From contig CM022673.1 of the NCBI GenBank assembly GCA_012295275.1, forward strand, positions 572,001 to 636,000: a stretch of 64,000 nucleotides of DNA, in the 5' to 3' direction. A model generated the notes under the pieces. That model made no database searches and was not told the DNA's origin. It saw nothing but the letters and a program-made list of their open reading frames with translations. Each line of letters opens with the position of its first letter. Positions within the stretch are counted from its first letter, which is position 1. Positions 47,630 through 58,640 of the stretch are shown here, one piece after another. A program made the position numbers and the translations under genes. The DNA is from Chrysomallon squamiferum (lineage: Eukaryota; Mollusca; Gastropoda; Neomphalida; Peltospiridae).

Positions 47630-48080
47630 GCCGTGTACTTTTGTCTGTTTTGAATTTTATTCTGTTTTGAATTTTCTGTCTCAACACTTGTTTAATTGAA
47701 CAAAATGACTGGTCGATGCAGAAATGACAGTCCTGACAGGCGGGTTAATTAAAAGTTCTGCTTATTCATCAGTAATGTTCCAAAATGAAGTGAGCCAGAA
47801 AAAAATCTTCACACAAATTTCAGTCATTATCTGCTTTCCTCTATATGAATACAGTCTAGACAAGTAAAAATATATATTTTAAATACAACAAGAAAGGAAC
47901 TTGATAAAGTTCATTATTATTTTTTTGTATCTCAAATATTTGGTTCATTAGAATAATGTTCTAATTAATGACAAAGCTCATTCACCAGTAAATACAACAG
48001 ATCTATTCCACTATCTGAAGCTGATAATCAAAGTTAAAACCAGAATTATCCATTCACAGATTTTTATCAAAGTTGTCACA
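47630..48080. other. Moderate-complexity islands
   Basis: Balanced blocks at 47630-47830 (with GACTGGTCGATGCAG, GGCGGGTTAATTAAAAG) and 47930-48080. The GGCGGGTTAATTAA word is striking in this context. No ORF. Confidence 0.35.
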
Positions 48081-48149
48081 ACATGAAACAAATATCCTAT
48101 TTAGGCTGAGCTGAAAAAAAAAAAAAGTATATATAAATTGTACGAATTC

Positions 48150-48420
48150 TTGAAATCAGGAATCCAAAGAAACGGTTGTAAACTCAGCTCTGCCAAAGGT
48201 AGTGATGGTGAGGTGCAAAGTACGGCACTAATGAGGAAGAAAAGGAATGCTGTTTGCCAGTGCCAGTTTTAACCCTCTGTGACAGGTTGATGGTAGTTGT
48301 TGCGGCACCTCCAATTGATATTAGATTCTCTCTTAACCAAGTGACTACTGTACATGTTCAACACAGGAAATTATTGACTGAGGGGTTTCCGTATTGACGA
48401 GAAAATACCAGCTATATGGA
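48150..48420. other. Complexity island
   Basis: About 270 bp of balanced DNA with GTTGCGGCACCTCCAATTG (48298) and a GTGCAAAGTACGGCAC word. No coding frame. Candidate conserved element. Confidence 0.42.
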
Positions 48421-49679
48421 CACAAGTCAATTGTTAATTAGGCCCTGTTTCAAGCAACAAGTCCAAAACTCTTCAAAAGTAAATACTGCATACACAAGGA
48501 TTTATGCTGTGTGTGTGTCAAATATCAGGCAGAGTGAAAAGCGGAAGACAGCTCTGTTAAACAGACATATACAAATACATTCAATGCATTTTCATTTTCT
48601 ATTAGAAAAAAATGCATCTGAAGTTGTGATAAAAAGAAATCACTGTCTGAATAAGTGATCATTATTCATATTAAAAATTAAAAAGATATTTGTCATCCTT
48701 CTTCCCTAATCCATTTACTTTTCACAACTTAACCCTAACTTCACTAATAAAACCAATAAAATATGAATGATTTCAGTTTTATTTTAGAAGATATGTCTGA
48801 TATTTTACTAACATACAATTCTTCAATTAGTAATATTAGACATCTTGTTTGAAAAACCATCAAATACATTTATTTTCAATAAATAAAACTGATTTCCTTT
48901 ATATGCAAATAAATATATAAAAGTAAAGAAAAATACTCCCAGCTTTCTTAATAATCATACTATAAAGCAGAGGCAGAGTTTACATACACGATGAAATATG
49001 AGGACATATATGTGAAGTTCTTCAAATCAGGAAAAGGAAAGGGATGTTTTAATATCACTGCAGTATATTGTTAAATTAATATCCAAGTTGTTTAACAACG
49101 GACAAATGTTTCCAAATCAAATATTAAGTTTAAAAGAAAATCATGAGTTGTAAACTTTATCTAAATGAAATATTTGTATCAGGAATCAGCCCTCAGTTAT
49201 AAAATGATAGAAATTTTGACTAAGCAAATGATTTTCAGGGATCAGAAGTATCTTTATTATATTTAAAATAATCACTTTTTAAATATTTAAAGAAATATTA
49301 TTGAACTTTTTATATTTTCATTTTTATTTAAAAGAATTTAGGACAATATTTCTGTACTGTAAACAGTTCAGTTCTCATAAGTTGATGTTATAAGGTCTGT
49401 CATTTTATGAGAAACTGTTTCTATTTAAAAAAATATGATACCAAAGTACTTCCTTTAAAAATAAAATATATGAAAATATGGAGGGAATTTTTTTATATAT
49501 ACATTTTTTACTTTTTGTTTTTCTTCAACAGAAATGTCAAACGGCAACAACAATTGTTCTTGAAAAATCCTTACATTAGTTCTGCAGTTATTCTGTGTAC
49601 TGCAAAGAGAATGGATGGCCTAATCAATAATATGATATCAGTATTATTGAAGATGACAAGCATGTTTACCAACACTTAA

Positions 49680-50060
49680 TTACTGCTCAGAATCCTCTCT
49701 GCAGCTAGAGATTGGAGAGGACCCCATTGTTGTTGAATTACACAAGCTATTCCATGCCGCGTATGCACGACACTCCAGCTTCAAATTAATTCTGAGGTCA
49801 TCACTCAATATTATTGAGATTCCAACACTTTGGAAATCTTTCTGAAGGAATTCTATTGTCTGAGGCTCTGCAACTTGCTGTGCAACAATGTTCCATTGTC
49901 ACTTGGCACTGCTTCTCAGATATGTAAATACAGACCCCTGTCCGATTCTTTCCTGCAAATAATCAGCAGGATCTAATGAAATCCATACAAACTCTTTCGT
50001 CTAGCAAAAATCTTTAATTACAGCTGACATTATCAACTATTTCTTAACTCACCACTCTTA
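49680..50060. other. Strong complexity island, candidate conserved non-coding element
   Basis: About 380 bp, repeat-free, with a CpG-containing core CCATGCCGCGTATGCACGAC (49755-49774), TTCAAATTAATTCTGAGG, a dyad CTCAATATTATTGAG (49804-49818) and a CTTGGCACTG word. No ORF. One of the clearest enhancer-like blocks here. Confidence 0.5.
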
Positions 50061-50982
50061 TTGTAATGATGGGGGAAAATGAGCTTTTGTCAGAAGCTAT
50101 GCTTGCTTCTATTTTATTTTTTTTCCTTTTATTTTTTTTTTTTTTCTTAATGCAAAGGAACATTTGTGAGAAGAAGAAAAAATATTGAGTGCTTAAAAAA
50201 GAAGAATAGATAATTTCATTTACGAAGTCGATCAATATAAAAGCAGAATGGAATGCAACTTTATTACATGTGCTATTTCACAAGTTTATCACATAATGGC
50301 TAATAGCAGACAAGAAAATAATAGCTAATCAGAGAGAAATGAGTGATTTCTTTACAACTGTCATTTCGCACTACCTAAACTCAATTTAGTCTCATAGAAA
50401 ACTAAAGGAAATGGAATAGAATGTTTGTTTAACGACACCCTAGAGCATTGTTAATCATCTTCTTTTAGGTGTCATACTATATGGTTATTGTGCACATCAT
50501 TTACTTAGAAAGATTAAAAAATAAAATAAAATCTTGTTATCATTCCACAGAATACGTCTTTCCTTCTTTTTCTTTTTTTTCAAACAGGGCATTAGAAGTC
50601 TTTTCTATTTATTGTTGTATATCTTTTTTATTATTCTTTTTATTACTAATTTCTGTTCTCTCTCTCATTTATTTATTTATGTAAATATTTATTGGCAAAT
50701 TATTATTAATTATTAATTGACATAAATTTAATCAATTAGCCTCAATAAAGTTAACTGACTCAAAACATTTTATTGTTATTAGTTGATTTATTTATTTATT
50801 TACTTATTTATTTTTATTATTTGTTCATTTTGTTAGCTGAAAACATTTAATTTCTTTGAATATTATCAGATTCACATTTAAAATTATATAAATATGTTTC
50901 TAAGGTTTCTCTGACTACTCTAAACTGTTTTGTTTTCTTTTTCAGTTTATCTACATATCTTATAAGTTTTGCCTCACTTCTC

Positions 50983-51131
<149 letters not shown>

Positions 51132-51239
51132 GATACTCACACTTACACATGCATAATGTTTTCCAAACATATTAACCACAATATAATTGTGTATCAGAAT
51201 TTATTAAGTTTGGTTCCTATGTGAAGAAATCTAAACCAC

Positions 51240-51600
51240 AACAAGTGTACATTTTGTCAGTTTCTGTTTGCCACTTCACACACTTGACAAATTTTTCTTG
51301 CACTTCGTGAGCAAGTAAACCATAAGCTCAAGTTTCGAAACTCTACACCAACAATAGCCAGAACACAAACTTGTGAATTTAAAAAAAAAAGAAGGCAACA
51401 AGTAACAAAACTCTTATCTTTTGCTGGTACACTTATCAAACTTGGTAGTGGAACAGAGTGAATGAAGCATGCAATAAACATATGTTTTCTGATTACACCA
51501 GCTGCTTAATGGTTGCCAGTGTAAATTAAAATGCATAACTTCCTGTCAGCTGTTGTTCAGATAGTCACATACTCATCAGTAATCATCCTTTGTGCAATTA
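51240..51600. other. Complexity island
   Basis: Balanced DNA with CAAGTTTCGAAACTC (51330) and CTTCGTGAGCAAG; a 74-codon minus-strand ORF has no domain. Candidate regulatory DNA. Confidence 0.4.
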
Positions 51601-52424
51601 ACATGCATATGTAGAAAATACATACACATGAAGAAAAACAGTGGGTGCAAGCACATTACTAGTGCAGGGGTTAATTAACATGCTTTTGGAAAAAACCCAC
51701 AAAAAAACAAAAAAAAATAACGAAAAAAAACAACCTTCTTTTTTAGGTGAATGGGCTTCCTGTATTCTTTTTAAAATGTTATGCTTAAAAAAGTGAAAGA
51801 AAAATAGAGATAAAGATTTAATTAGTTTTAACAAATACCAAGTGAAAAAAACAAACAAAAAACTATTTTGTACTGATCTCATATATATTTGTTTTTTATA
51901 TTTTTATATTTATATATGCATGTAAGAATGTATGTGAATATACGGATAAAAGTATATGCCTTTCTATAAGTATGTAAGAGTGTATGTAGTGAGCAGAAAT
52001 GTTAATTTACAGTTAGCTGAATTCTAAATCAGGAAGTTTTTAAGTAAAATGTTTATTTCTTTTTAAAATTTAAAAGCAATTTCTTGACATGCCAAGAAAA
52101 AGAAACATTATTATTTTTGTCTTTTTTAAAGTTACATATAAGTTTAGTAATAACAGGTTAGTTGATATCTTTTAATAAAAATGTACAAATTACAGAAGAT
52201 AGAAATTAAGATATGAATTGTAATACAGCACACAAAAATTATACAATTATAAAACAAATTATAAAACTGACAGATTAAGGTTATATATTATAAAACACAC
52301 AAACAAATTATGATTAATGACTGGTTGAAAATGATCTTTTAAAATGTTTACTTAACATTTTTTCTTATTTTATTTTGTTTTAATTATTATTATTATTATA
52401 TTATTAATTTTTATTCACAGTGTG

Positions 52425-52985
52425 TTGAATCAAGACAAGAGTTTCCAAAGTTTCATTAAACAATAGTAACAATTACGAAGTTGTTTTTAATTCAAAGAGA
52501 TATGGGATATCATTAAAGGACATCATTCAATTTGAAATAGGCTAATTAAAGGCACACCTTAGCAGGAAACTTTTTAATGTTTGTATTTTTATCGTTTGTG
52601 ACATAGCAAAAGAAATAAACAACTAGGAATTATGCCTCACATTGATTATGTACTGTGGGAAACGAAAACTGTTAATTGCAAAGAGAGAATTAATTATGTT
52701 ATCCCAAGGATCAAAGTCAAGCTGAATGTTGTAAAGTGCTTCCTAAGTGTGGCCAAAGCGTGAATTATTAGGAACAAAGTTTATTGATGACTTCCTGTGG
52801 AAAGAGGCAAGAAAGTGGTTTACACGGGCATTTTTATGTTTTGTTGTTCTCAATGTTGACTCTAGCAAGTCCTCTAATCTAGGCTCTGAGAAAAGGGAGA
52901 AAAAAATGAGTAAGAAAAATCTTCAAAGTTATTACCAGTGTGTTATCTTTTTATGGTTTACAAAGAAGCTGGATAACAAAACAGA
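52425..52985. other. Strong complexity island, candidate conserved non-coding element
   Basis: About 560 bp of varied sequence. Notable words: ATCATTAAAGGACATCATTC (52510), GGCTAATTAAAGGCACACC (52540), ATTGATTATGTAC (52642), GATCAAAGTCAAGC (52709, TCF/LEF- and nuclear-receptor-like) and TGACTTCCTGTGG (52787, ETS-like). An 80-codon plus-strand ORF (52747-52989) is non-repetitive but unassigned. Confidence 0.48.
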
Positions 52986-53187
52986 ATGATAATTTGTATA
53001 ATATTTGTGTGTGAATGTGAATGTGTTCGTGTGTGTGTGTGTCTCATTATGACAAATGTCTAGATGTGTGTATGTCTTCATGCTTGTATATTCATAGAGA
53101 TATACACATGGACTAAAACTGAAAATTCATCATATACAGTTTATTTAATATACATTGTACTTCTCACAAAAAGGAAACAAAAGTTAT

Positions 53188-53191
<4 letters not shown>

Positions 53192-53250
<59 letters not shown>

Positions 53251-53251
53251 A
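53192..53251. repeat. (TG)n plus (TGTA)n microsatellite
   Basis: About 20 TG units followed by four TGTA units. Confidence 0.95.
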
Positions 53252-53339
53252 AGTATCTATGCATATTTGTATTTAAGTATGTATATATTTTATCATACTA
53301 TAATTTGATTAAACATAAATCTTAATAAAAACCAAACTG

Positions 53340-53820
53340 TATACATAGTATTTTAACCTGTAGAGAAAATCCCAGATGCACATATTATTTTAATCTGCAA
53401 AAGAAGACACATTGACTATAATGACCAGTCCAGTTACACTAATCTGCAGTTAAAGACCACCTTCCTAAAGACCTATAATAACATTACTACTTACAGATTA
53501 TCTAACCTGGAAAAAAACAATCTATTTATGATGACCATACTGCTTATGCAAATGAAGATCACAGACAATAGTGATGGCTAGCTGATTATTAAACCTTCAG
53601 AAAAACTATCTAATTATACTGATTTCTTAAACTTTTAGAAAAGGATCACCTATCTTTAAATATCTGTCTGCTTTTGGATTGTCAGCTTGAATCTACCTTT
53701 GAATGCCTGCCTGCTTTACAGATTATCTAACCTTCAGAAGACAATTAGTCTGTAAAGACCTGTTTAACAGACTATTCAACCTGTAGAGAATGACCATCTG
53801 TCTCCAAACATCAAATTTGA
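53340..53820. repeat. Decayed minisatellite, about 55-60 bp unit, roughly 8 copies
   Basis: The order TTACAGATTATCTAACCT, (G)AGAAnACAATC, then TATAAAGACC/GATGACC repeats. ACAGATTATCTAACCT is seen at 53493 and 53718; related copies end at 53353, 53382, 53605, 53638 and 53780. AACCTGTAGAGAA occurs near both ends (53355 and 53778). One copy includes an octamer ATGCAAAT (53546-53553). Confidence 0.8.
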
Positions 53821-54479
53821 GTTAAAATTATTTTGAACAGGTCAGTTTAACATTATTTTTGATATTCATAATGCTGTATGAACATTCCCTTGATTATCAT
53901 GCTTTTTAATTTTAAACTTATTTTGTGAAAAGAAAATACATAGGAAAGAAAAAAGAAGAATGAATAAATTAGGATGATTCAAAGTGTTATGGATTAGACT
54001 GAACATTTTATCATAATTAACCATACAAAACGTAGCCTTATTATGGGGAAAATATTTTATAAGAAACCAGGTGCAAACCAAACACAGTTTTTCAATTTTG
54101 ATTCTTAGCTCAAAATCAGTTGAATATATAAGTATTTTTGACTATGTAACTGAATTGTGTGTATCTATGGAAATAAAATAAATTATCCACATTTAGTGTG
54201 CATTCTGGCACATAATATTACATATCACACTCTAACATACACATCTTACACACAGACATATGCACATCATAGATACATAAATACACTATAAACTTAATGT
54301 CTATATACTCTACATACATACACATATATATACTCTACATTCAAGAAAAACACGCTTACCCATATAAGCCATCTTTAAATTTTTGTGTAATTAATTGTAT
54401 ATCATAAGTTTTTCAGCTTTTTAAGGCAATTCCAGAAATAAGGAAAGAACAACACAAGTAATAAGTGATAAATAATAAA

Positions 54480-54560
54480 ATATATACATATATACATATG
54501 TACACATACACAAATACAGACACACACACACCTACATGCATACGCGCACAGACACACACT
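54480..54560. repeat. Interrupted CA / TATACA repeats
   Basis: Low-complexity CA- and TA-rich DNA. Confidence 0.75.
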
Positions 54561-54819
54561 GTAACTGTTTACTTTTATTATTATATGATACAGAATTAAT
54601 TAATGTCTTCAAGTAAAGCACTGTTTAGTTTAGTTTTTAGGGGATGTGACTTATATTACTTATATTAAAATCCATTAAACTGTGGCCTTAATTGGTCATT
54701 ACAAAATTATTTCATTTAGGATAATTCAGTGTTTATATCTACATTATGTGTGTACATATACTTAGTCATTAATTATTCAGTCATACACATTTTTTTATTT
54801 ATTTCTCTGTTCTAAACTA

Positions 54820-55075
54820 AAGACTGACAACAAAAGTAATCTTTGTGTTATTTCCATAACTATTTCCAAATTCTAAGCAAGCAGTCAAATTAGACAGGTC
54901 ATGTTTGATCCTCCAAGTAAAGACTGCAGAGGGCAATGGAGTGTTTTCTAATCTGTAGAACACACAAAACAATGGGATGGACATGATTAAGAAACAGTGA
55001 CAAGCCTCTGAAAGCAGGCCACCCCTAACAACTGCATACAAACTAGGAATTATCAATACCTTCATTGTCATCTCT
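54820..55075. other. Complexity island
   Basis: About 255 bp of balanced DNA; an 84-codon minus-strand ORF (54817-55071) covers it. The ORF is non-repetitive but I recognise no domain or splice signals. Candidate conserved element. Confidence 0.38.
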
Positions 55076-55084
55076 CAGACATAC

Positions 55085-55680
55085 ACCTCCCTTTCTCAAA
55101 TAAACATAGATCCTCCTTTTCCACATCAGTCTATATTGTCATATACCTTTTGTGCCATGTAAACAAATGTCAAACTATATATATATTTCTACTCCAAAGC
55201 CCAATTAAATAAATATCGTCTCTTCAAATATATATAAACACACAGACACACACACACACATACACGCACACATAGTACTCCCTCTTTCTGATAACTTTCT
55301 TCCTCTCTCAATCTATATATTCCCCCTCCCATAAATACATGCATTTTTACTTCCCACATCAATCTACCTAGTATAATGTCAGGGTCTTCCTTCCATATAA
55401 ACATATATCCTCCCTTTCTGTTTTTATACATTGTAATTTCACACTATCATTAGTTTTCAAATTGTTCTCTCTTTGGTACCAGCACATTCCCCCTTTTTAT
55501 ACAAACATATATCTTCTCCTCCTATTCAATCACTTTATTTATATTTTATTCATCCATCTCAAATATCTCGTATATCATTTTTCTACATGTTTAATATCCT
55601 CCCTTTATATTTCAATTTATATTTTGTACCAATATATTCCCCCTTCCATACAAACATATATCTTCCCCTCCCACATCAAT
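55085..55680. repeat. Decayed pyrimidine-rich minisatellite
   Basis: Words TTCCcCCTTCCATA, (C)AAACATATATC, yTCCCyTCCCACATCAATCT and TATAtTGTaCCA recur in that order. Anchors are near 55105, 55338, 55400, 55504, 55590 and 55651, spaced about 60-105 bp with one gap. Two plus-strand frames stay open across 55462-55719 simply because the unit lacks stops in both. Confidence 0.8.
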
Positions 55681-55684
55681 CTTT

Positions 55685-55897
55685 GTGTTGTAGACAGCAC
55701 TGGGTACTTCATTAAATAAACTTTTGTTGTCTTCTAACATTGGTTGGCCTCAGTAGTGGCATTCAGATATATTTTTATAATTTAAGTCCAGCATTCTCTG
55801 TCTGCTGCAGACAACACATTGTGCTTCATTAAATAAAGTCTATTTTCTTTAGCCATTGTTGGGATATTGGAAGGAACTCAAGATATTTTCATAATTT
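55685..55897. repeat. Degenerate duplication, about 115-bp unit
   Basis: GTAGACAGCACTGGGTACTTCATTAAATAAAC.. (55689) and GCAGACAACACATTGTGCTTCATTAAATAAAG.. (55806) are diverged copies, each followed by CATTGgTTGG/CATTGTTGGG and ending ATATTTTtATAATTT. They abut the minisatellite to the left. Confidence 0.8.
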
Positions 55898-55919
55898 GGT
55901 TAGCTTCGAAAAGCTAGCC
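55898..55919. repeat. Short hairpin, 9-bp stem and CGAA loop
   Basis: GGTTAGCTT (55898-55906), CGAA, AAGCTAGCC (55911-55919) pair along all nine positions with one G-T wobble. It sits at the left edge of a balanced island. Confidence 0.6.
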
Positions 55920-56370
55920 CGCTTTGCACTAGGATATGAGATTAGATGGGCTGATCGACTCCCTTTTGGCCTGGTCTTCCACAATGCCTGTATGAACAAA
56001 CCAAACAAGCCCAGAGATCATACAATCTTCATATTTCATGCTGGAGAAAATGCTGATTGTCATAGATGACAGATGATAAACTAATTCCTGACAGGCTTGT
56101 CAGTTTAAAGCAAATATGCACCACCAATGATTTTTCACACAGACCCAATGGTAGGCAGGCTAGAAATTACTCATCGCTGGAAAAGCACTCCAAGTGAAAA
56201 CCACAATGATCGGAAGTTTACAGTCACTCACTAAGTGTTTGGCTGCAGTAACTTGACAATTAATTACATCAGTGGCTGGGTGTCGAATATGTGAATTAGC
56301 ACACACATTTTTGCTGCGTGTAATCTGTGTTAACCAACCTGCTGTTTGGACAATGCATTTCACATATTTC
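55920..56370. other. Strong complexity island, candidate conserved non-coding element
   Basis: About 450 bp, repeat-free. The first part (55930-56010) has GGGCTGATCGACTCCC and TTTTGGCCTGGTC. The second (56085-56365) has CACTCCAAGTG, a RUNX-like AACCACA, GACAATTAATTACATC, GGCTGGGTGTCG and TGCTGCGTGTAATC. A 67-codon minus-strand ORF is unassigned. Two adjacent elements are likely. Confidence 0.48.
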
Positions 56371-56846
56371 AGTCATATATAAATGATACAGTAAATAAAT
56401 TATCTGATGTGAATATCATCATTTCTACAAAATCTTGAGATTTAAAATAAAAAATTTAACTCCTGTTGCTACAGATACTTAATGCTATTCAAATACATAT
56501 TTATTTATGATTACCATGGGAACTTTTCTTATTAATTAGCACAGGCAGTAGGAAATTGACTCTTGTTATGGATTTAATGAATAATTATATATATTGTTAC
56601 TATGGCTACTTTTATTACTGCTCACCTGAGCAACATTCTTTACTAAATAAATTAATACAATTTAACACATCAAGCAAACTATCATCTGAACATCTGTCGT
56701 TTTGTACTGTGATAGCAGCTGGGCCATTTCTTTTTTGTACTAATATATGTAAAATAAAATAAAATACCAAAAAAAAAAATGGTTTCTGATTTTATTGTCT
56801 TTTTTAAAAAACCCATATTTTTTTAGGTATTTAAGAAATACCTCTA

Positions 56847-56847
<1 letters not shown>

Positions 56848-56887
<40 letters not shown>
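56848..56887. repeat. (CA)20 microsatellite
   Basis: Pure run. Confidence 0.96.
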
Positions 56888-56890
<3 letters not shown>

Positions 56891-57715
56891 CACACCTTGT
56901 TTTCCTTTTTACATAGATTTCATTAAATGGGTTAATTATTTTAAAATCTATTTGTGTTCATTCTAAATTTTATCAAATGTTTTACAGATAAATGCCATAA
57001 ACTTTCTTATGTTATTATTGTTGTTGTTAATATCATGATCATGATCACAATGATCATAATCATTGATAATCTATTTTCATCATCAACAATTAATCATTTA
57101 TATATTGTTTTTCATACATTCCCTTATTTCTTTATTCATTCCTTTATTCAAGTAACTATATAATATTATTAGGAATTACAAAATAATGTAACACACTACA
57201 TACAGAGACATGAATGTTTTCTGCATAGCTTAGCATTGAGAAAATTAAAAATATTTAAGAAAAACATCTTTTAATTAAAAAAATATAACATTTGATTTAT
57301 TGTTTTAAAAAGATTTTCATGTAGAAAAATTAAGGTGGAAATTACAAAAGAAGAAACACATATCAATTATCTTTCTATGTATTCTGAAATGGAAAATGTT
57401 AAAGATCACAAACTGAAAAAAAATCATAACAGCATCCTGAACTTTTGAACAATCAAATCACTGATTGAGAATGCATCAAAAGATTAAAAAAACAGACTTT
57501 TTCATTAGCAGTGCCATTTCTGTTGTCACAAATAATAGCTGAAACGAAGTAAAAATAAGAACCTCATAAAAGGGGGGAAAAAAATAGTTAACCCCAAAAA
57601 GGTTTAAATGTATCTTCTAGTTGAACACACATAAAACATTAAATGGCGATTTTCGAAAACACAACACAAAACTTTCTTTTAATTTGTTGCAGTTTCTTTT
57701 GACTGCTTTTGTTAG

Positions 57716-57729
57716 GTTGCCATAACAAC
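57716..57729. promoter_or_regulatory. RFX X-box-like motif
   Basis: GTTGCCATAACAAC fits the X-box pattern RYYNYY-N2-RRNRAC recognised by RFX factors, which control ciliary and neuronal genes in animals. The motif lies about 105 bp downstream of the exon candidate on the minus strand. Binding is inferred from the pattern only. Confidence 0.35.
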
Positions 57730-57835
57730 AGCACAAGAACCTGAAAAATCTGTTAAGTGTAAGCGAATGTGAAGTTTTGACATGAATTGCTTCGAATGGA
57801 GAGGAAATGAAGCCATCATAAAAGAGAACACTCAC

Positions 57836-57912
57836 CAGTACCCAGGTCTTAGAGAGGCTGCTTCCAGTGAATGGCATCGGCTCAGTGCGCTTTGTTTCCC
57901 CCTCACTGTTCC
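57836..57912 (-). other. Candidate 77-nt internal exon of an unknown minus-strand transcript
   Basis: On the minus strand a T-rich acceptor ending GGCCAG (AG at 57914-57913) precedes 77 nt at over 50 percent GC, then a strong donor CTG|GTGAGT (intron from 57835). Two frames are open. One, entered in phase 1, encodes 25 residues containing the run EPMPFTGSSLSKTWVL and ends on a codon boundary; the other, in phase 0, gives 25 residues plus two nt. No family is recognised. Nearby minus-strand candidates at 47.2-47.4 kb and 17.4-17.5 kb could belong to the same transcript, which would then have introns of 10 and 30 kb. Confidence 0.33.
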
Positions 57913-58029
57913 CTGGCCAAAATAAAATTGAATGCCTCAATAACAAGTGTCATTCAATGCAAGAACAGCATGGAGTTTACATTAATGCTCTTTATTCCAA
58001 AGTAAAAAGTCTCATTCTGCACATTTCTA

Positions 58030-58075
58030 TGGGGGGGGGGGTAAAGAAGAAGAAAAAGAAGAAGAAGAAAAATTG
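58030..58075. repeat. G11 run followed by AAG/GAA triplets
   Basis: Pure G run (about 58031-58041) then an AAGAAG-rich purine tract. The long G-run is unusual here. Confidence 0.9.
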
Positions 58076-58269
58076 GTTGGTTGAGAAGACAAACTGGTAA
58101 CAATCAGTAACCTCTGTTTGTTGTGGAAGTGGGAGAGATCGATGTTCTTGTATTGTGAGAAAAATGGTGAATAAAAGATCAAGTATCTTAAAGACTTTAA
58201 AAAGAAATCAGATGAAAACAGGTGTATTTTCAACACCAATTTGGAAATAATATATTAACACTGAGCGAA

Positions 58270-58640
58270 ACTTAACATAATATTTAGTTGAATATATATA
58301 CTATAGGATACTTTTAAATATTATATTTTACACAAAATAAATGCAATAATACACAAAAATATTACACTTTACACAAAATAAATATACAATTTTTAACTAT
58401 TAAATTTTAGACATATTGTATGAGACATTAAATATTTACATTTTATAGACAATAAATACTATATTAGACTTCAACATGTTACAATTTTACATAAAAAATC
58501 GAATATATTGTCTAAAATCTGAAACATTTAGCACAACATTAAAGCAATATCAATCTTCAAAATAATTTATTTAACACATAATGTAATATGAAATTTAAAA
58601 ATAATATATTTAAAACATAATAAATTCTAAATAAAACTAA
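58270..58640. repeat. Decayed A/T-rich tandem array, about 41-55 bp unit
   Basis: TTTTACACAAAATAAATrCAATA is seen at 58327, CTTTACACAAAATAAATATACAA at 58367, and related TTTTATAGACAATAAATACTATATT and TTTTACATAAAAAATCGAATATATT further right, with ATTTAACACATAATGTAATAT copies after 58570. The unit is very A/T-rich so boundaries are uncertain. Confidence 0.6.

Larger units (their letters stand above)
57500..58020. other. Strong complexity island containing an RFX-like site and a possible exon
   Basis: About 500 bp, balanced, GC-rich centre at 57840-57915. A 109-codon minus-strand ORF (57617-57946) spans it; the part read from the GC-rich centre is the best exon candidate of the window. The rest is probably intron or regulatory sequence. 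Confidence 0.45.

Noticed and set aside
55462-55719. Two overlapping open frames of 80 and 85 codons
   Set aside because: Both arise from a minisatellite unit lacking stops, not from coding selection.
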